64,000 nt of DNA from Saccharibacillus qingshengii (GTDB lineage Bacteria; Bacillota; Bacilli; Paenibacillales; Paenibacillaceae). Each line of letters opens with the position of its first letter. Position 1 is the stretch's first letter. Made by a program: the position numbers and the translations under genes. The notes under the pieces are model-generated. The model ran no database searches and was not told where the DNA came from. It saw only the letters and a program-made list of their open reading frames with translations. The DNA is taken from the NCBI RefSeq assembly GCF_013185195.1, contig NZ_JAAZWC010000025.1:1-64000 (forward strand), given 5' to 3'. Shown here one piece after another: positions 28,995 to 37,759 of this stretch.

Positions 28995-29786
28995 ATGGAA
29001 TTGTTCGAACGTCCCGGAGAAGAACGAACACGCACGCAACGCCGCGAATGGCCGAACGAGTCCGGACGCACGCTTCGGGCTTTTGTCCTGCTGCGCGAAC
29101 CGGAATGCGACTTTCCGCGTTTTATCCGCAATATGAAGAACGATTGGGGGATCGAAGCCGATGCGCTGCCCGAAGAAGGGAAAATGCTGTTCACGGCGGA
29201 AGGACTGCGGGTATCGTGCGAACTGGTAACGGAGCCGCTGCCCGAGAGCGAAGTGGAAGAACGCTGCGATGTCAATCCGCTGTGGTCCGAAGCCGCGAAG
29301 CAAATCAAAGGGTACCGGGCGCATGTCACGGTATCGGTATCCGGCGTCACGGACCCGCTCGTCGGCCATGTGCTGTTCACCCAGATTCTGTGCAGTTTGC
29401 TGAAGCAGGAACATGCGCTTGCGCTGTACCGCTCTCCCATGTTCATGCCGGCGGAAGCCTATGTACGCAACGCGATGCTGCTCAAGGAAGGCGAACTTCC
29501 GGTGCAGCTGTGGGTGTTCGTGGGATTGTACGAGGAGGAGCAGGGTGTATCGTCCTATACGGTAGGACTGCGCAATTTCGGCCATGAAGAAATCGAAGTG
29601 CTGCGTTCCAGCCATGATCTGGTCGACGTGTTCGAGCTTACGTTCCGCGTGACGGGATATATCGTGGACTGCGGCGCAACGCTCATGGACGGCGAAACGA
29701 TCGGTTTCTCCGAAGACCAGCGGCTGCTGCTCCAGTTGTCGCCGGGGATTGCGGTGGAAGGACAGTCGATCAAGATCGGTTATTGA
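28995..29786 (+). CDS. DUF4261 domain protein
   Basis: 263 residues, cytosolic, no enzyme motif known. The C-terminal half matches the DUF4261 pattern: ALYRSPMFMPAEAYVRNA, LPVQLWVFVGLY, YTVGLRNFGHEEIEVL and DGETIGFSEDQRLLLQLSPG. The N-terminal half (about 20-110) resembles the companion region of the same proteins. The start follows AAAGGAGAG. DUF4261 proteins are often single genes of unknown role in Firmicutes, sometimes near toxin-immunity loci; nothing here supports that. It appears monocistronic. Confidence 0.85.
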   Translation: MELFERPGEERTRTQRREWPNESGRTLRAFVLLREPECDFPRFIRNMKNDWGIEADALPEEGKMLFTAEGLRVSCELVTEPLPESEVEERCDVNPLWSEAAKQIKGYRAHVTVSVSGVTDPLVGHVLFTQILCSLLKQEHALALYRSPMFMPAEAYVRNAMLLKEGELPVQLWVFVGLYEEEQGVSSYTVGLRNFGHEEIEVLRSSHDLVDVFELTFRVTGYIVDCGATLMDGETIGFSEDQRLLLQLSPGIAVEGQSIKIGY

Positions 29787-29920
29787 ATACGCCGGGTCGG
29801 CGGCAGCGTGGAAGTAAACGTCTGCTGTCGACCTGCGGCTCCCGTATTCGGCCGTTTCGGAGCAGGTCTATTTTACCGGAAAATCGGGCCGGTAAACGGA
29901 GCCGGATTCGCATAGAGGAA

Positions 29921-29934
29921 GTTGTACGTACAAC
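29921..29934. promoter_or_regulatory. AraR-like operator palindrome
   Basis: GTTGTACGTACAAC is a perfect 14-bp palindrome. The B. subtilis AraR operator has the core TTGTACGTACAA, identical here over 12 bases. It lies about 210 bases before the SGNH hydrolase gene. No araR is in the window, so the regulator is inferred. Confidence 0.5.
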
Positions 29935-30113
29935 TAATCGGACAGAGCCCGTAACATCGAGAGAGGCAAAAGAAGGCCTACGGTAACGACGGATGGGAAG
30001 CCGATTCTTGCAGGGCTGGCTCCGGTGATTGCGGGAACATTGGGCGGCGCTTACCGCCCCCCGGTGGAGACAGGCAGGAAAACCAGCTGCTGCGCCGAAT
30101 ACGTAATCGAGAT

Positions 30114-30129
30114 TTGAAACGTTTTCGAA
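30114..30129. promoter_or_regulatory. cre-like/LacI-family operator
   Basis: TTGAAACGTTTTCGAA is a near-palindrome around a central ACGT and resembles catabolite-responsive elements, with mismatches. It lies just before the ribosome binding site of the SGNH hydrolase, a position that fits repression. Weak evidence by itself. Confidence 0.35.
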
Positions 30130-30145
30130 AAAGGGGAGAACCGGC

Positions 30146-30853
30146 ATGACCGAAGCACTGCAAGGCAAGGATGGACAAGGGGAAGGGAATAGAGCCGATC
30201 ATCGGTCGGCTCGGAAAATTCTGTTTCAGGGCGACTCGATTACCGACGGCAACCGGGGGCGGGATACGGACCCGAATCATATCCTCGGGCACGGCTACGT
30301 CTTCTGGATTGCGGCGGAGCGCGGATGGGCACTGGCTTCGCGGCAGCCGGAGTTCATCAATCGCGGGATCAGCGGCAATCGGGTGAGCGACCTCGAAGCG
30401 CGCTGGGCCGAAGACGCGATCGACCTGCAGCCGGATACGATCAGTATACTGGCCGGCGTCAACGATATCCTGATGTCGATCGCCGAGCCGGGAGGATTCG
30501 ATCCGGCGAGCTATGAGGCGGGCTGCCGCCGGCTGCTCGAGCGGACGCGCCGGGAACTTCCGGACGCCCTGCTGGTGCTGTGCGAGCCGTTCATTCTGCC
30601 CGGCGGGCATACGGATGCCGACTGGACCGCCTGGAGAGCGGCGGCGGATGCCTGTGCGTCGGTCGTCCGGACGCTTGCAGGCGAATTCGGCGCGGTTTTC
30701 GTGCCGCTGCAGGATGCTTTTGACGCCGCATGCGAGACCGCTCCGGCTTCGTATTGGATCTGGGACGGCATTCATCCGACGACGGCCGGACACGGGCTGC
30801 TGGCGCGGCGCTGGCTGGAAGTCGTGCAGGGAAGCGCGGCGGCGCTCGTCTGA
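30146..30853 (+). CDS. SGNH/GDSL hydrolase
   Basis: A cytosolic esterase of 235 residues in the GDSL family, likely a carbohydrate deacetylase. Block I is FQGDSITDGNRG with the catalytic Ser, block II has the oxyanion Gly in INRGISGNRV, block III is LAGVNDI with Asn, and block V is WDGIHPTTAGH with Asp and His. No signal peptide. Family members of this length remove acetyl groups from xylo-oligosaccharides or other sugars. An AraR-like palindrome and a cre-like site lie upstream, which would fit hemicellulose utilisation. It is transcribed alone. Confidence 0.9.
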   Translation: MTEALQGKDGQGEGNRADHRSARKILFQGDSITDGNRGRDTDPNHILGHGYVFWIAAERGWALASRQPEFINRGISGNRVSDLEARWAEDAIDLQPDTISILAGVNDILMSIAEPGGFDPASYEAGCRRLLERTRRELPDALLVLCEPFILPGGHTDADWTAWRAAADACASVVRTLAGEFGAVFVPLQDAFDAACETAPASYWIWDGIHPTTAGHGLLARRWLEVVQGSAAALV

Positions 30854-30985
30854 ATCCGCTTCGCCGTGCCGGCATAAGCGGGGAACCTGATCCAACAAAA
30901 AGGCTGCGAGCCTGCATCCGTCTTTCGTTTCATGGATTAATCCATGAAGCGGGAGAAGAAGGATGCGGCTGCGCAGCCTGTTCGC

Positions 30986-32017
30986 TTATTTCCGATAATA
31001 TTTCCGATAAACCGCAGGTGTCGCGTTTTCGTACTTTTTGAACGTTTTGATAAAATAGCCCGGTTCATTGAAGCCCAGTTCCGCGCTGATCTGCGAGACC
31101 GGAAGATCCGTCTGCTCCAGCAGCTGCCGGGCCCAGACAATCTTCAGCCGGGCGGCGTAGCCCGAATAGCTTTCCCCGATCTCTTTGGCGAACAGACGGC
31201 TGAAATAGCTCGGGCTGATATGACAGAGTTCGGCCATTTTCTTCAGCGGCACCGATTCGTTCTTGTGCGCAAACAGATAATCCAGCGCAGGCTGAAGAAC
31301 GGGGTGTTCGGAGCGTTCGCTTCCGACGGAGCCCGCGCCAAGCGTCGCATCGGCGAGCAGGCGGGCCGCGTCGCGGCGGGCATTTTCCGGATGGCGCAGC
31401 GTATAGCCCGGCAGCAGCTCGGACAAGCTCGGCAGGGTACCGCTGCCCGACGCTTTGTCGAAGATCTCCGCGATCCGGTTCTTGTTTGTCGCTTCTTCCA
31501 CGATATAGCTGCACAGCAGCGAGAGCATATTCGAGATCGTCACGATCTCCTGATACGACATCACCGGAAGATCGGCGTAATGGTCTTTGAGTTTTTCCCA
31601 TTTCTCGCTGTACAGCTTCTTGTTCTTGGAAGTCAGGATCTGCTCGAGTTCGGTCGAACCGGCGTGATCGGACAAGCGTACCTGCCCCGCCATCACGGCG
31701 CCGATGTATTGGCCGTCGATCATGACAGGCACGGCGATATCGATAATATTGTAATGGCAGAGATAGATGTACGGTTTGTTCGAACGCACCGCTTCCAATC
31801 CGCCGCGGGAGTCGCATTTCTGACAGTAGGGGAGCAGGTCTTCGTCTTGGCGCACCGCGTTGCAGAACGATTGGCAGGCGCTGTGCCGCGTGACGGCATT
31901 TCCTTTGTAATCGACGGTCAAGATGGCGAGTTTGGTGACGGAGGCGAGCGAATCCTGGAGGCGTTCCCACTTTTCGAGGTCGAACACGGTCTGGATACTG
32001 AGAAGTTCGCCGGTCAT
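30986..32017 (-). CDS. PocR-sensor AraC-family regulator
   Basis: A transcription factor of about 343 residues. The N-terminal PocR domain (about 5-175) has the Cys-rich signature CQSFCNAVRQDEDLLPYCQKC in part (FCNAVRQ, YCQKCDSRG) and CHYNIIDIAVPVM. PocR domains bind 1,2- or 1,3-diols or other hydrocarbons. The C-terminal double helix-turn-helix (about 245-340) has HISPSYFSRLFAKEIGES and LGFNEPGYFIKTFKKYE. The start follows GAAGGAAC; an upstream in-frame ATG at 32089 is less likely. It is divergent from gldA-dhaKL, so it probably activates glycerol or dihydroxyacetone use, with the diol as signal. Confidence 0.92.
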   Translation of the reverse strand: MTGELLSIQTVFDLEKWERLQDSLASVTKLAILTVDYKGNAVTRHSACQSFCNAVRQDEDLLPYCQKCDSRGGLEAVRSNKPYIYLCHYNIIDIAVPVMIDGQYIGAVMAGQVRLSDHAGSTELEQILTSKNKKLYSEKWEKLKDHYADLPVMSYQEIVTISNMLSLLCSYIVEEATNKNRIAEIFDKASGSGTLPSLSELLPGYTLRHPENARRDAARLLADATLGAGSVGSERSEHPVLQPALDYLFAHKNESVPLKKMAELCHISPSYFSRLFAKEIGESYSGYAARLKIVWARQLLEQTDLPVSQISAELGFNEPGYFIKTFKKYENATPAVYRKYYRK

Positions 32018-32126
32018 GGCAGTTCCTTCTTTCGAAAATGGGATTTTGAGTACATACATAAACGCATAAAAGCATGTAAGCGATGACAAAAAGGTGCAAC
32101 TTTAACCGGTAGGACATCAAATTACG

Positions 32127-32189
32127 ATTGCAGATTATAATATATTGCTTTAAAAGTCCAATGTAAACCTTAAAATTGTAGATTATGAT
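32127..32189 (+). promoter_or_regulatory. Direct repeat pair before gldA, candidate PocR-AraC sites
   Basis: ATTGCAGATTATAAT (32127-32141) and ATTGTAGATTATGAT (32175-32189) agree at 13 of 15 positions in the same orientation, 48 bases apart. They lie in the intergenic region between the divergent PocR-AraC gene and gldA. AraC-family activators often bind such pairs. Confidence 0.45.
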
Positions 32190-32307
32190 AAAAGAAAGCG
32201 GCATCAGGATGCGCAATCGCAGCTCACTCGCAGTTTCAATCGTATTTTGATATCCTGCCGCGGCTGCAAATCAATGAAAATATCACTACTATCTGGAGGG
32301 ATTTAAG

Positions 32308-33444
32308 ATGAGAAAAGCTTTTATCAGTCCGTCGAAATATGTGCAAGGCGAAAATGAACTGCTCAACCTGGGTTACTTTGTCGGCTCGTTCGGCAAATCG
32401 GCACTGCTGATCGCGCACCCGGACGACGCGGCAAGAGTCAAAGACAAGCTGGATGCGACAGCGGAGAAGTTCGGAATCTCGTTCGTTGAGAGCGGTTTCA
32501 TGGGCGAGTGTTCGCGTCAGGAAGTTGCTCGTCTGCAGGCGATCGCCGAAGAGAACAACTGCGACTGCGTCATCGGTCTCGGCGGAGGCAAAGCGATCGA
32601 TGCCGCCAAATGCGTAGCCCAAGGCGAAGCGCTGATCATCTGCCCGACGATCGCCGCAACCGACGCACCGACGAGCCACTCGGCCGTGCTGTACACGCCG
32701 GAAGGCGCTTTTGACGACTACGCGTACTTCAAGCAGAGCCCAAGCGTGGTCCTGGTCGACACGACCGTTATCGCCAACGCGCCGACGAGATTCCTCGTAT
32801 CCGGCATGGGCGACGCGCTGTCCACCTACTTCGAAGCCCGCGCAACTTCCCGCTCGTATTCGAAAGTCAACGCGGGACTGCCAAGCGGCGCAAGAGAAGG
32901 CAAAGCGGCTCCTGCGATCGGCACGAACGCGGCGATGGCTCTGGCCACGCTGTGCTACGAAATGCTGCTCAAAGACGGCGTCAAAGCCAAAGCGGCCTGC
33001 GACGCGAACGTGGTTACCCAGGCGCTTGAAAATATCGTCGAAACGAATATCCTGCTGTCGGGACTCGGTTTCGAAAGCGGCGGCTTGGCCGGCGCGCATG
33101 CGATCCATGACGGTCTGACCATCCTTGAAGAAGCGCATCATTACTTCCACGGCGAAAAAGTAGCTTTTGGCACGATTGCCCAACTGGTCCTGGAAAACGC
33201 GCCGACCGAAGAACTCAACCAGGTTATGGACTTCTGCCTGGACGTCGGTCTGCCGGTCTGCCTGGCGGATATCGGCGTGAAGTCGATTACCCGCGAACAG
33301 CTGCTGGAGATTGCGGAGAAAGCCTGCATTCCGGAAGAATCGATTCATGCCATGCCTTTCCCGGTTACGGTAGAGCAGGTGGCAGCGGCCGTTCAGACCG
33401 CCGATCGACTCGGCAGCGCGTACAAAGCGGCCAGAGGCCTGTAA
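32308..33444 (+). CDS. gldA: Glycerol dehydrogenase
   Basis: A zinc and NAD-dependent dehydrogenase of 378 residues that interconverts glycerol and dihydroxyacetone. The NAD site reads VIGLGGGKAIDAAK and PTIAATDAPTSHSAV. The metal ligands fit Asp in GMGDALSTYFEA, His in GAHAIHDGLT and His in YFHGEKVAFG. The start follows TCTGGAGGG. It is the first gene of gldA-dhaKL, 57 bases before the kinase, which phosphorylates the product, so glycerol is drawn into glycolysis. Codon choice is strongly biased with few A/T-ending codons, typical of a well expressed gene. Confidence 0.95.
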   Translation: MRKAFISPSKYVQGENELLNLGYFVGSFGKSALLIAHPDDAARVKDKLDATAEKFGISFVESGFMGECSRQEVARLQAIAEENNCDCVIGLGGGKAIDAAKCVAQGEALIICPTIAATDAPTSHSAVLYTPEGAFDDYAYFKQSPSVVLVDTTVIANAPTRFLVSGMGDALSTYFEARATSRSYSKVNAGLPSGAREGKAAPAIGTNAAMALATLCYEMLLKDGVKAKAACDANVVTQALENIVETNILLSGLGFESGGLAGAHAIHDGLTILEEAHHYFHGEKVAFGTIAQLVLENAPTEELNQVMDFCLDVGLPVCLADIGVKSITREQLLEIAEKACIPEESIHAMPFPVTVEQVAAAVQTADRLGSAYKAARGL

Positions 33445-33501
33445 GTTCCCAACGCGCCGGGCTGAGGCCCGGCAAGTTCGACCAATTAGGAGGTAAGCCT
33501 T

Positions 33502-35268
33502 TTGAAAAAAGTCATCAACAAACCCGAAGACCTCGTCATGGAGATGTGCAGCGGACTCGTCCTTGCGCATCCCGAACTGGAATTCCTGCAGAAATATAAA
33601 GTCATCAAGAAAAAAGAACTGAACGCAAACAAAGTAACCCTGATCAGCGGCGGAGGCAGCGGCCATGAACCGGCGCACGCCGGCTTTGTCGGCAAAGGCA
33701 TGCTGGATGCGGCGGTCTGCGGCGACGTGTTCGCTTCGCCGTCCCAGATCCAGATCTACCAGGCGATCAAGTCGACCGCCAGCACCCAAGGTACGCTGCT
33801 GATCATCAAAAACTACAGCGGCGATATCATGAACTTCAAAAACGCTTCCCATCTGGCAGCCGAAGACGGCATCGAAGTCGATTACGTTCGCGTCGATGAC
33901 GATATCGCGGTCGAAGACAGCCTCTACACGGTAGGACGCCGCGGCGTGGCGGGCACCGTGCTCGTACACAAGATCGCGGGCGCCGCAGCCGAAGAAGGCC
34001 GCAGTCTGGCCGAAGTCAAAGCGGCGGCGGAGAAAGCCGCGGCGAACGTACGCAGTATCGGCTTTGCCCTGACGTCGTGTACCGTGCCGGCAAAAGGAAC
34101 GCCGACGTTCAAACTCGGCGAAGACGAGATCGAATACGGCGTGGGCATCCACGGCGAACCGGGGATCCGCCGCGAGAAAATGGCGACGGCCGACGAATTG
34201 GCTGCGCATACGGTCAAGGATCTGCTGCGCGACATGAAGCTTGAAGACGCCGAAGGCGAAGAAATCGCCCTGCTGGTCAACGGCTTCGGTTCGACTCCGC
34301 TGCAGGAGCTGTATCTGTTCAACCACGCGGTCACGCGCGAATTGACGGAGAAGAAGATCAAGATCAACCGGACGTTCGTCGGCAACTACATGACGAGCAT
34401 CGACATGGCCGGCATCTCGGTCACGTTCATGAAGCTCGACGACGAACTCAAGGAACTGCTGTCGCGCGAAAGCGATACGCCGGCGTTCAAAGTATCGGGT
34501 CCGGTCGTGCAGCCGGCTTACGAAGAACTTCGCAGCTCCGGCGCGGACGATGTCACGGCTTCCGCTTCGTTCACGGTTGAAACGCCGGCCGAGTATGCGC
34601 AGGTATCGGGCGGCACGATTACCCGCGACAATGTCGTGTACGTGATCGACAAGATGAGCGAGATCATCATCGAGAACGAAATCCCGTTCTGCGAACTGGA
34701 TTCGCAGGCCGGCGACGGCGACTTCGGCATGAGCGTCGCCAAAGGCTTCAAGCAGCTCAAGCGCGAATGGAAAGAAATTCTGTCGCATGACGATCCTTCG
34801 ATTGGCGGTTTCCTGAACGAGTGCTCGCTCGTCATCATGGAATACTGCGGCGGCGCTTCCGGACCGATCTGGGGTTCCGCGTTCCGCGCGGCCGGACGTT
34901 CGGCGGGCGAGAAAACGGAACTTGACGTAGCCGGTTTCGCCGAGCTGCTGCAGGCTGCGGTAGCGGGTATTCAGTCGACCGGCGAGCGTTCGTTCGGACG
35001 CGGGGCGGTTGTTGGCGACAAGACGCTGATCGACGCGCTCGTGCCGTGCGCGGATGCCTGGACGGCAAGCGCAGCGGCCGGCGACGACGTCAAGACGGCC
35101 TTCGCCAAAGGCGCGGAAGCGGCTGTGGCGGGAGCCAAAAAGACGGAGGAGATCGTGGCGCGCATGGGACGCGCGGGTACGGTCGGCGAACGCAGCATCG
35201 GCTATCCGGATGCGGGCGCGCACGCGCTCGGCGTGATCTTCACGCAGCTGTCGGAAAGCTTGAAGTAA
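33502..35268 (+). CDS. dhaKL: Dihydroxyacetone kinase, ATP-dependent (DhaK-DhaL fusion)
   Basis: A cytosolic kinase of 588 residues with both domains in one chain, as in Citrobacter and eukaryotic ATP-dependent enzymes. The DhaK domain (1-330) has ISGGGSGHEPAHAGFVGKGM and GDVFASPSQ; the His of GVGIHGEPGIRR binds dihydroxyacetone as a hemiaminal. The DhaL domain (about 370-588) has LDSQAGDGDFGMSVAKGF, whose Asp residues hold Mg-ATP. It starts at TTG after a full AGGAGG. Downstream of gldA and under the likely control of the PocR-AraC protein, it completes conversion of glycerol to dihydroxyacetone phosphate. Confidence 0.95.
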   Translation: MKKVINKPEDLVMEMCSGLVLAHPELEFLQKYKVIKKKELNANKVTLISGGGSGHEPAHAGFVGKGMLDAAVCGDVFASPSQIQIYQAIKSTASTQGTLLIIKNYSGDIMNFKNASHLAAEDGIEVDYVRVDDDIAVEDSLYTVGRRGVAGTVLVHKIAGAAAEEGRSLAEVKAAAEKAAANVRSIGFALTSCTVPAKGTPTFKLGEDEIEYGVGIHGEPGIRREKMATADELAAHTVKDLLRDMKLEDAEGEEIALLVNGFGSTPLQELYLFNHAVTRELTEKKIKINRTFVGNYMTSIDMAGISVTFMKLDDELKELLSRESDTPAFKVSGPVVQPAYEELRSSGADDVTASASFTVETPAEYAQVSGGTITRDNVVYVIDKMSEIIIENEIPFCELDSQAGDGDFGMSVAKGFKQLKREWKEILSHDDPSIGGFLNECSLVIMEYCGGASGPIWGSAFRAAGRSAGEKTELDVAGFAELLQAAVAGIQSTGERSFGRGAVVGDKTLIDALVPCADAWTASAAAGDDVKTAFAKGAEAAVAGAKKTEEIVARMGRAGTVGERSIGYPDAGAHALGVIFTQLSESLK

Positions 35269-35525
35269 CAAGCGCGCTTCCTGGCGCGCATACAAGAGCG
35301 GGAGAATAACGGCAGCCGGGCGATCCGGCTGACCGCCTCTTTGCTCTGCGCTTCCAACGCCCGTATCCGGCATTTCCGCCGCTTGAAGGAAGCGTGCGGC
35401 ATACCGGTTTGTCCGGTGTCCCTAATTCAGCCTTCCGCAATTTTAATTAGTTGTTCGACCGATCGATTCCCGTTCAGCTTTACGATTTTATACTGATGCG
35501 ACCAAGGTCGCGGGGAGATAGCCAA

Positions 35526-37652
35526 GTGAAAACCTTATCCAACCTCTTCAAGAAACCGGCAGGACTGCTCGCATTGTCTCTGGTTCTGGTTGTGCTCGGC
35601 AGTCTGCTGGCCGGCATGTTCAACACATCCTTCTACAAAGTGAACGTCAAGGAAATCTCGTTCAAAGCCGATCACGGCACGCTGCACGGCCTGCTGTATA
35701 TGCCCAAAGGCGCAGGACCCGACGATCCCCGTCCGGTTATCGTGACCACGCACGGCTATCTGAACACAAAGGAAATGCAGGACGCGCCGGCGATCGAAAT
35801 GTCGCGCCGCGGCTATATCGTACTCGCGCTTGATATGTACGATCACGGCGATTCCCGCTGGGCTGGCGATATCAAGGTCGGCGAGCAGTTCTCGACGTTC
35901 TGGATCTACTCGCAGTTCGATGCCGCCAAATATATGTACGAACAGGATTACACGAAAAAAGACGAGAACGGCAACGCGTACCTCGCGGTCAGCGGTCACT
36001 CGATGGGCGGCTTCTCCACGCTGCTCGCCATGTACATGGACGAGATGAATTCGCTGCAGGCCGGACACCGGATGATCTATACCGGCATTTCGGTTGGCGC
36101 GGACTTCTCGTACGCCGCCGCCGTTGCGCCGCAGGATCAGCTGACGGCCGCTTACGGCGACCGTACGGTCGGCATGATTGCCGGCCATTACGACGAGTTC
36201 TTTTTCAATAAATCCGATGAAGAGAAAACGGCCGCCGAGAAAGCCGTCGTCGGCACCGTCATGCACAAGGACTTTGCCAAAACGCTGTCGGGACGCGCCT
36301 TCCTCGGACTCGCCGAAGGCAGCGAAGAAGCGAAGCAGGGACAATATTACACGGTGGATGCCGGCGACCTCAAGGTTGAAGACCAGGTCGTCCGTCCTTC
36401 GCAGACCGGCGAACGGATCATCTATACGCCGAACCAGACGCATCCGTGGAATCACTTCTCGCCGGAAACGACCGGCTATCTGATCGATTTCTACACCCAT
36501 GCGTTCGAAGGCGTAACGTCTGCCAGCCAGACCGATGCGGGCTTGTCTTCGGGCAACCAGATCTGGTGGCTCAAGGAAGCGTTCAACTTCATCGCCATGA
36601 TCGGATTCTTCCTGATGATCGTGCCGATGTCGGTACTGCTGCTTCGTCTGCCGTTCCTCAAGCAGTCGATTACGACGGTTACCGCTCCGCTGGCCAAACC
36701 GCTCGGCGGCGGGCAAAAAGCCGCTTACTGGATCGCCGTCGTGTTCAGCGCGCTGATTCCGGCGATCTTGTTCCCGACGCTGATGGACAAATCGGCCGGC
36801 GGTCTGCATACGCTGACCCTCATTGCGATCGTGCTGCTTGTCGTCTCCGTGATCGCGGCCGTGATCGGCTTCGCCCGTTCGGGAGCTTCGGCGGCTATGC
36901 GCCACGTCGGCATCGGCGGTCTCATTCTCGCGGTCGTCTCCGCCGTGATGTGGATTCTGTTCGCCAAAGCGGACGGCATCGTGCCGCTCAGCCCGTTCTT
37001 TAACGAACCGACAACGAACCAGATCGTCTACTGGGCCCTTGTGTCCGCGTCGATCACGGCGTTTATCACGTTCGCGTTCTATTACTTTAACAAAAAGCAT
37101 GCCGGCGCCCGCTTCTCGGATTACGGCATCAGCTTGAATCCGATGACGATTGTCGCAAGTCTGTGCACGGCGGTCATCGCTGTTGCGATCGGCTACCTGC
37201 TGCTGTTCGTCATGCAGGCGATCTTCGGCACGGACTTCCGGATCTGGACGTTCGCGGTCCGCACGTTCACGGTTGAACATTTCATTACCGGACTGCGCTA
37301 CATGCCGTTCTTCCTGATCTACTACTTCGTCAGCGCCGTGGCGCTGAACGCCGATACCCGCTCGCGCAAAGGCGGTTATCTGCTTGCGATCTTCCTGAAC
37401 GTGGGCGGCCTGATCCTGTGGCTGATCGCCCAATACGGTCTGGACTTCGCCAGAGGCGTAGCGCTGTATCCGGCTCAGAACCTGAACGGAATCCTTCTGT
37501 TCGCTCTGGTGCCCGTGCTGGTTATCGCCGCTGTCTATGCACGCAAACTGTTCGAGAAAACAAACAATGTCTGGCTGCCGGCTTTTGTAAACACGATTTT
37601 GTTTACGCTGGTGACGGTCGCCAACACGGTTATGTTCTGGAACCTGGTTTAA
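35526..37652 (+). CDS. Membrane-anchored alpha/beta hydrolase with polytopic C-terminal half
   Basis: About 708 residues from a GTG preceded by GGGGAGA; an ATG at 35451 is open but lacks a good ribosome binding site. A first membrane segment (about 12-32, LALSLVLVVLGSLLAGMF) is followed by an extracytoplasmic hydrolase domain (about 45-340) with THGYLNTKEMQ, DMYDHGDSR and the nucleophile elbow SGHSMGG. The rest (about 370-708) holds eight or nine hydrophobic membrane segments. The function is unknown; Firmicute relatives are annotated only as alpha/beta hydrolases. It is a single gene with its own terminator. Strong codon bias suggests high expression. Confidence 0.88.
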   Translation: MKTLSNLFKKPAGLLALSLVLVVLGSLLAGMFNTSFYKVNVKEISFKADHGTLHGLLYMPKGAGPDDPRPVIVTTHGYLNTKEMQDAPAIEMSRRGYIVLALDMYDHGDSRWAGDIKVGEQFSTFWIYSQFDAAKYMYEQDYTKKDENGNAYLAVSGHSMGGFSTLLAMYMDEMNSLQAGHRMIYTGISVGADFSYAAAVAPQDQLTAAYGDRTVGMIAGHYDEFFFNKSDEEKTAAEKAVVGTVMHKDFAKTLSGRAFLGLAEGSEEAKQGQYYTVDAGDLKVEDQVVRPSQTGERIIYTPNQTHPWNHFSPETTGYLIDFYTHAFEGVTSASQTDAGLSSGNQIWWLKEAFNFIAMIGFFLMIVPMSVLLLRLPFLKQSITTVTAPLAKPLGGGQKAAYWIAVVFSALIPAILFPTLMDKSAGGLHTLTLIAIVLLVVSVIAAVIGFARSGASAAMRHVGIGGLILAVVSAVMWILFAKADGIVPLSPFFNEPTTNQIVYWALVSASITAFITFAFYYFNKKHAGARFSDYGISLNPMTIVASLCTAVIAVAIGYLLLFVMQAIFGTDFRIWTFAVRTFTVEHFITGLRYMPFFLIYYFVSAVALNADTRSRKGGYLLAIFLNVGGLILWLIAQYGLDFARGVALYPAQNLNGILLFALVPVLVIAAVYARKLFEKTNNVWLPAFVNTILFTLVTVANTVMFWNLV

Positions 37653-37661
37653 TCCTTCAAG

Positions 37662-37691
37662 AAACGCCGGATTTCGATCCGGCGTTTTTTT
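37662..37691 (+). terminator. Terminator after the membrane hydrolase
   Basis: A perfect 11-bp stem AAACGCCGGAT/ATCCGGCGTTT has a TTCG tetraloop, followed by a long T run. Very strong. Confidence 0.93.
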
Positions 37692-37759
37692 GTTTTCGCT
37701 AATAATTCCTTCTTTCCTAGCAGATAATAAGGATAACAAGCGTACAAGGAGCAGTCGGA

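Noticed and set aside
32236-35373. Open frame of 1045 residues on the minus strand opposite gldA-dhaKL
   Set aside because: It lies over two well supported genes, has no family motif or ribosome binding site, and its composition (Arg, Ala, Asp, Phe-rich) is that of an antisense shadow. Highly biased codon use in the real genes removes stops on the other strand.
35535-37739. Open frame of 734 residues opposite the membrane hydrolase
   Set aside because: Antisense shadow, rich in His, Arg and Gln, no motif; the plus-strand gene has clear domains.
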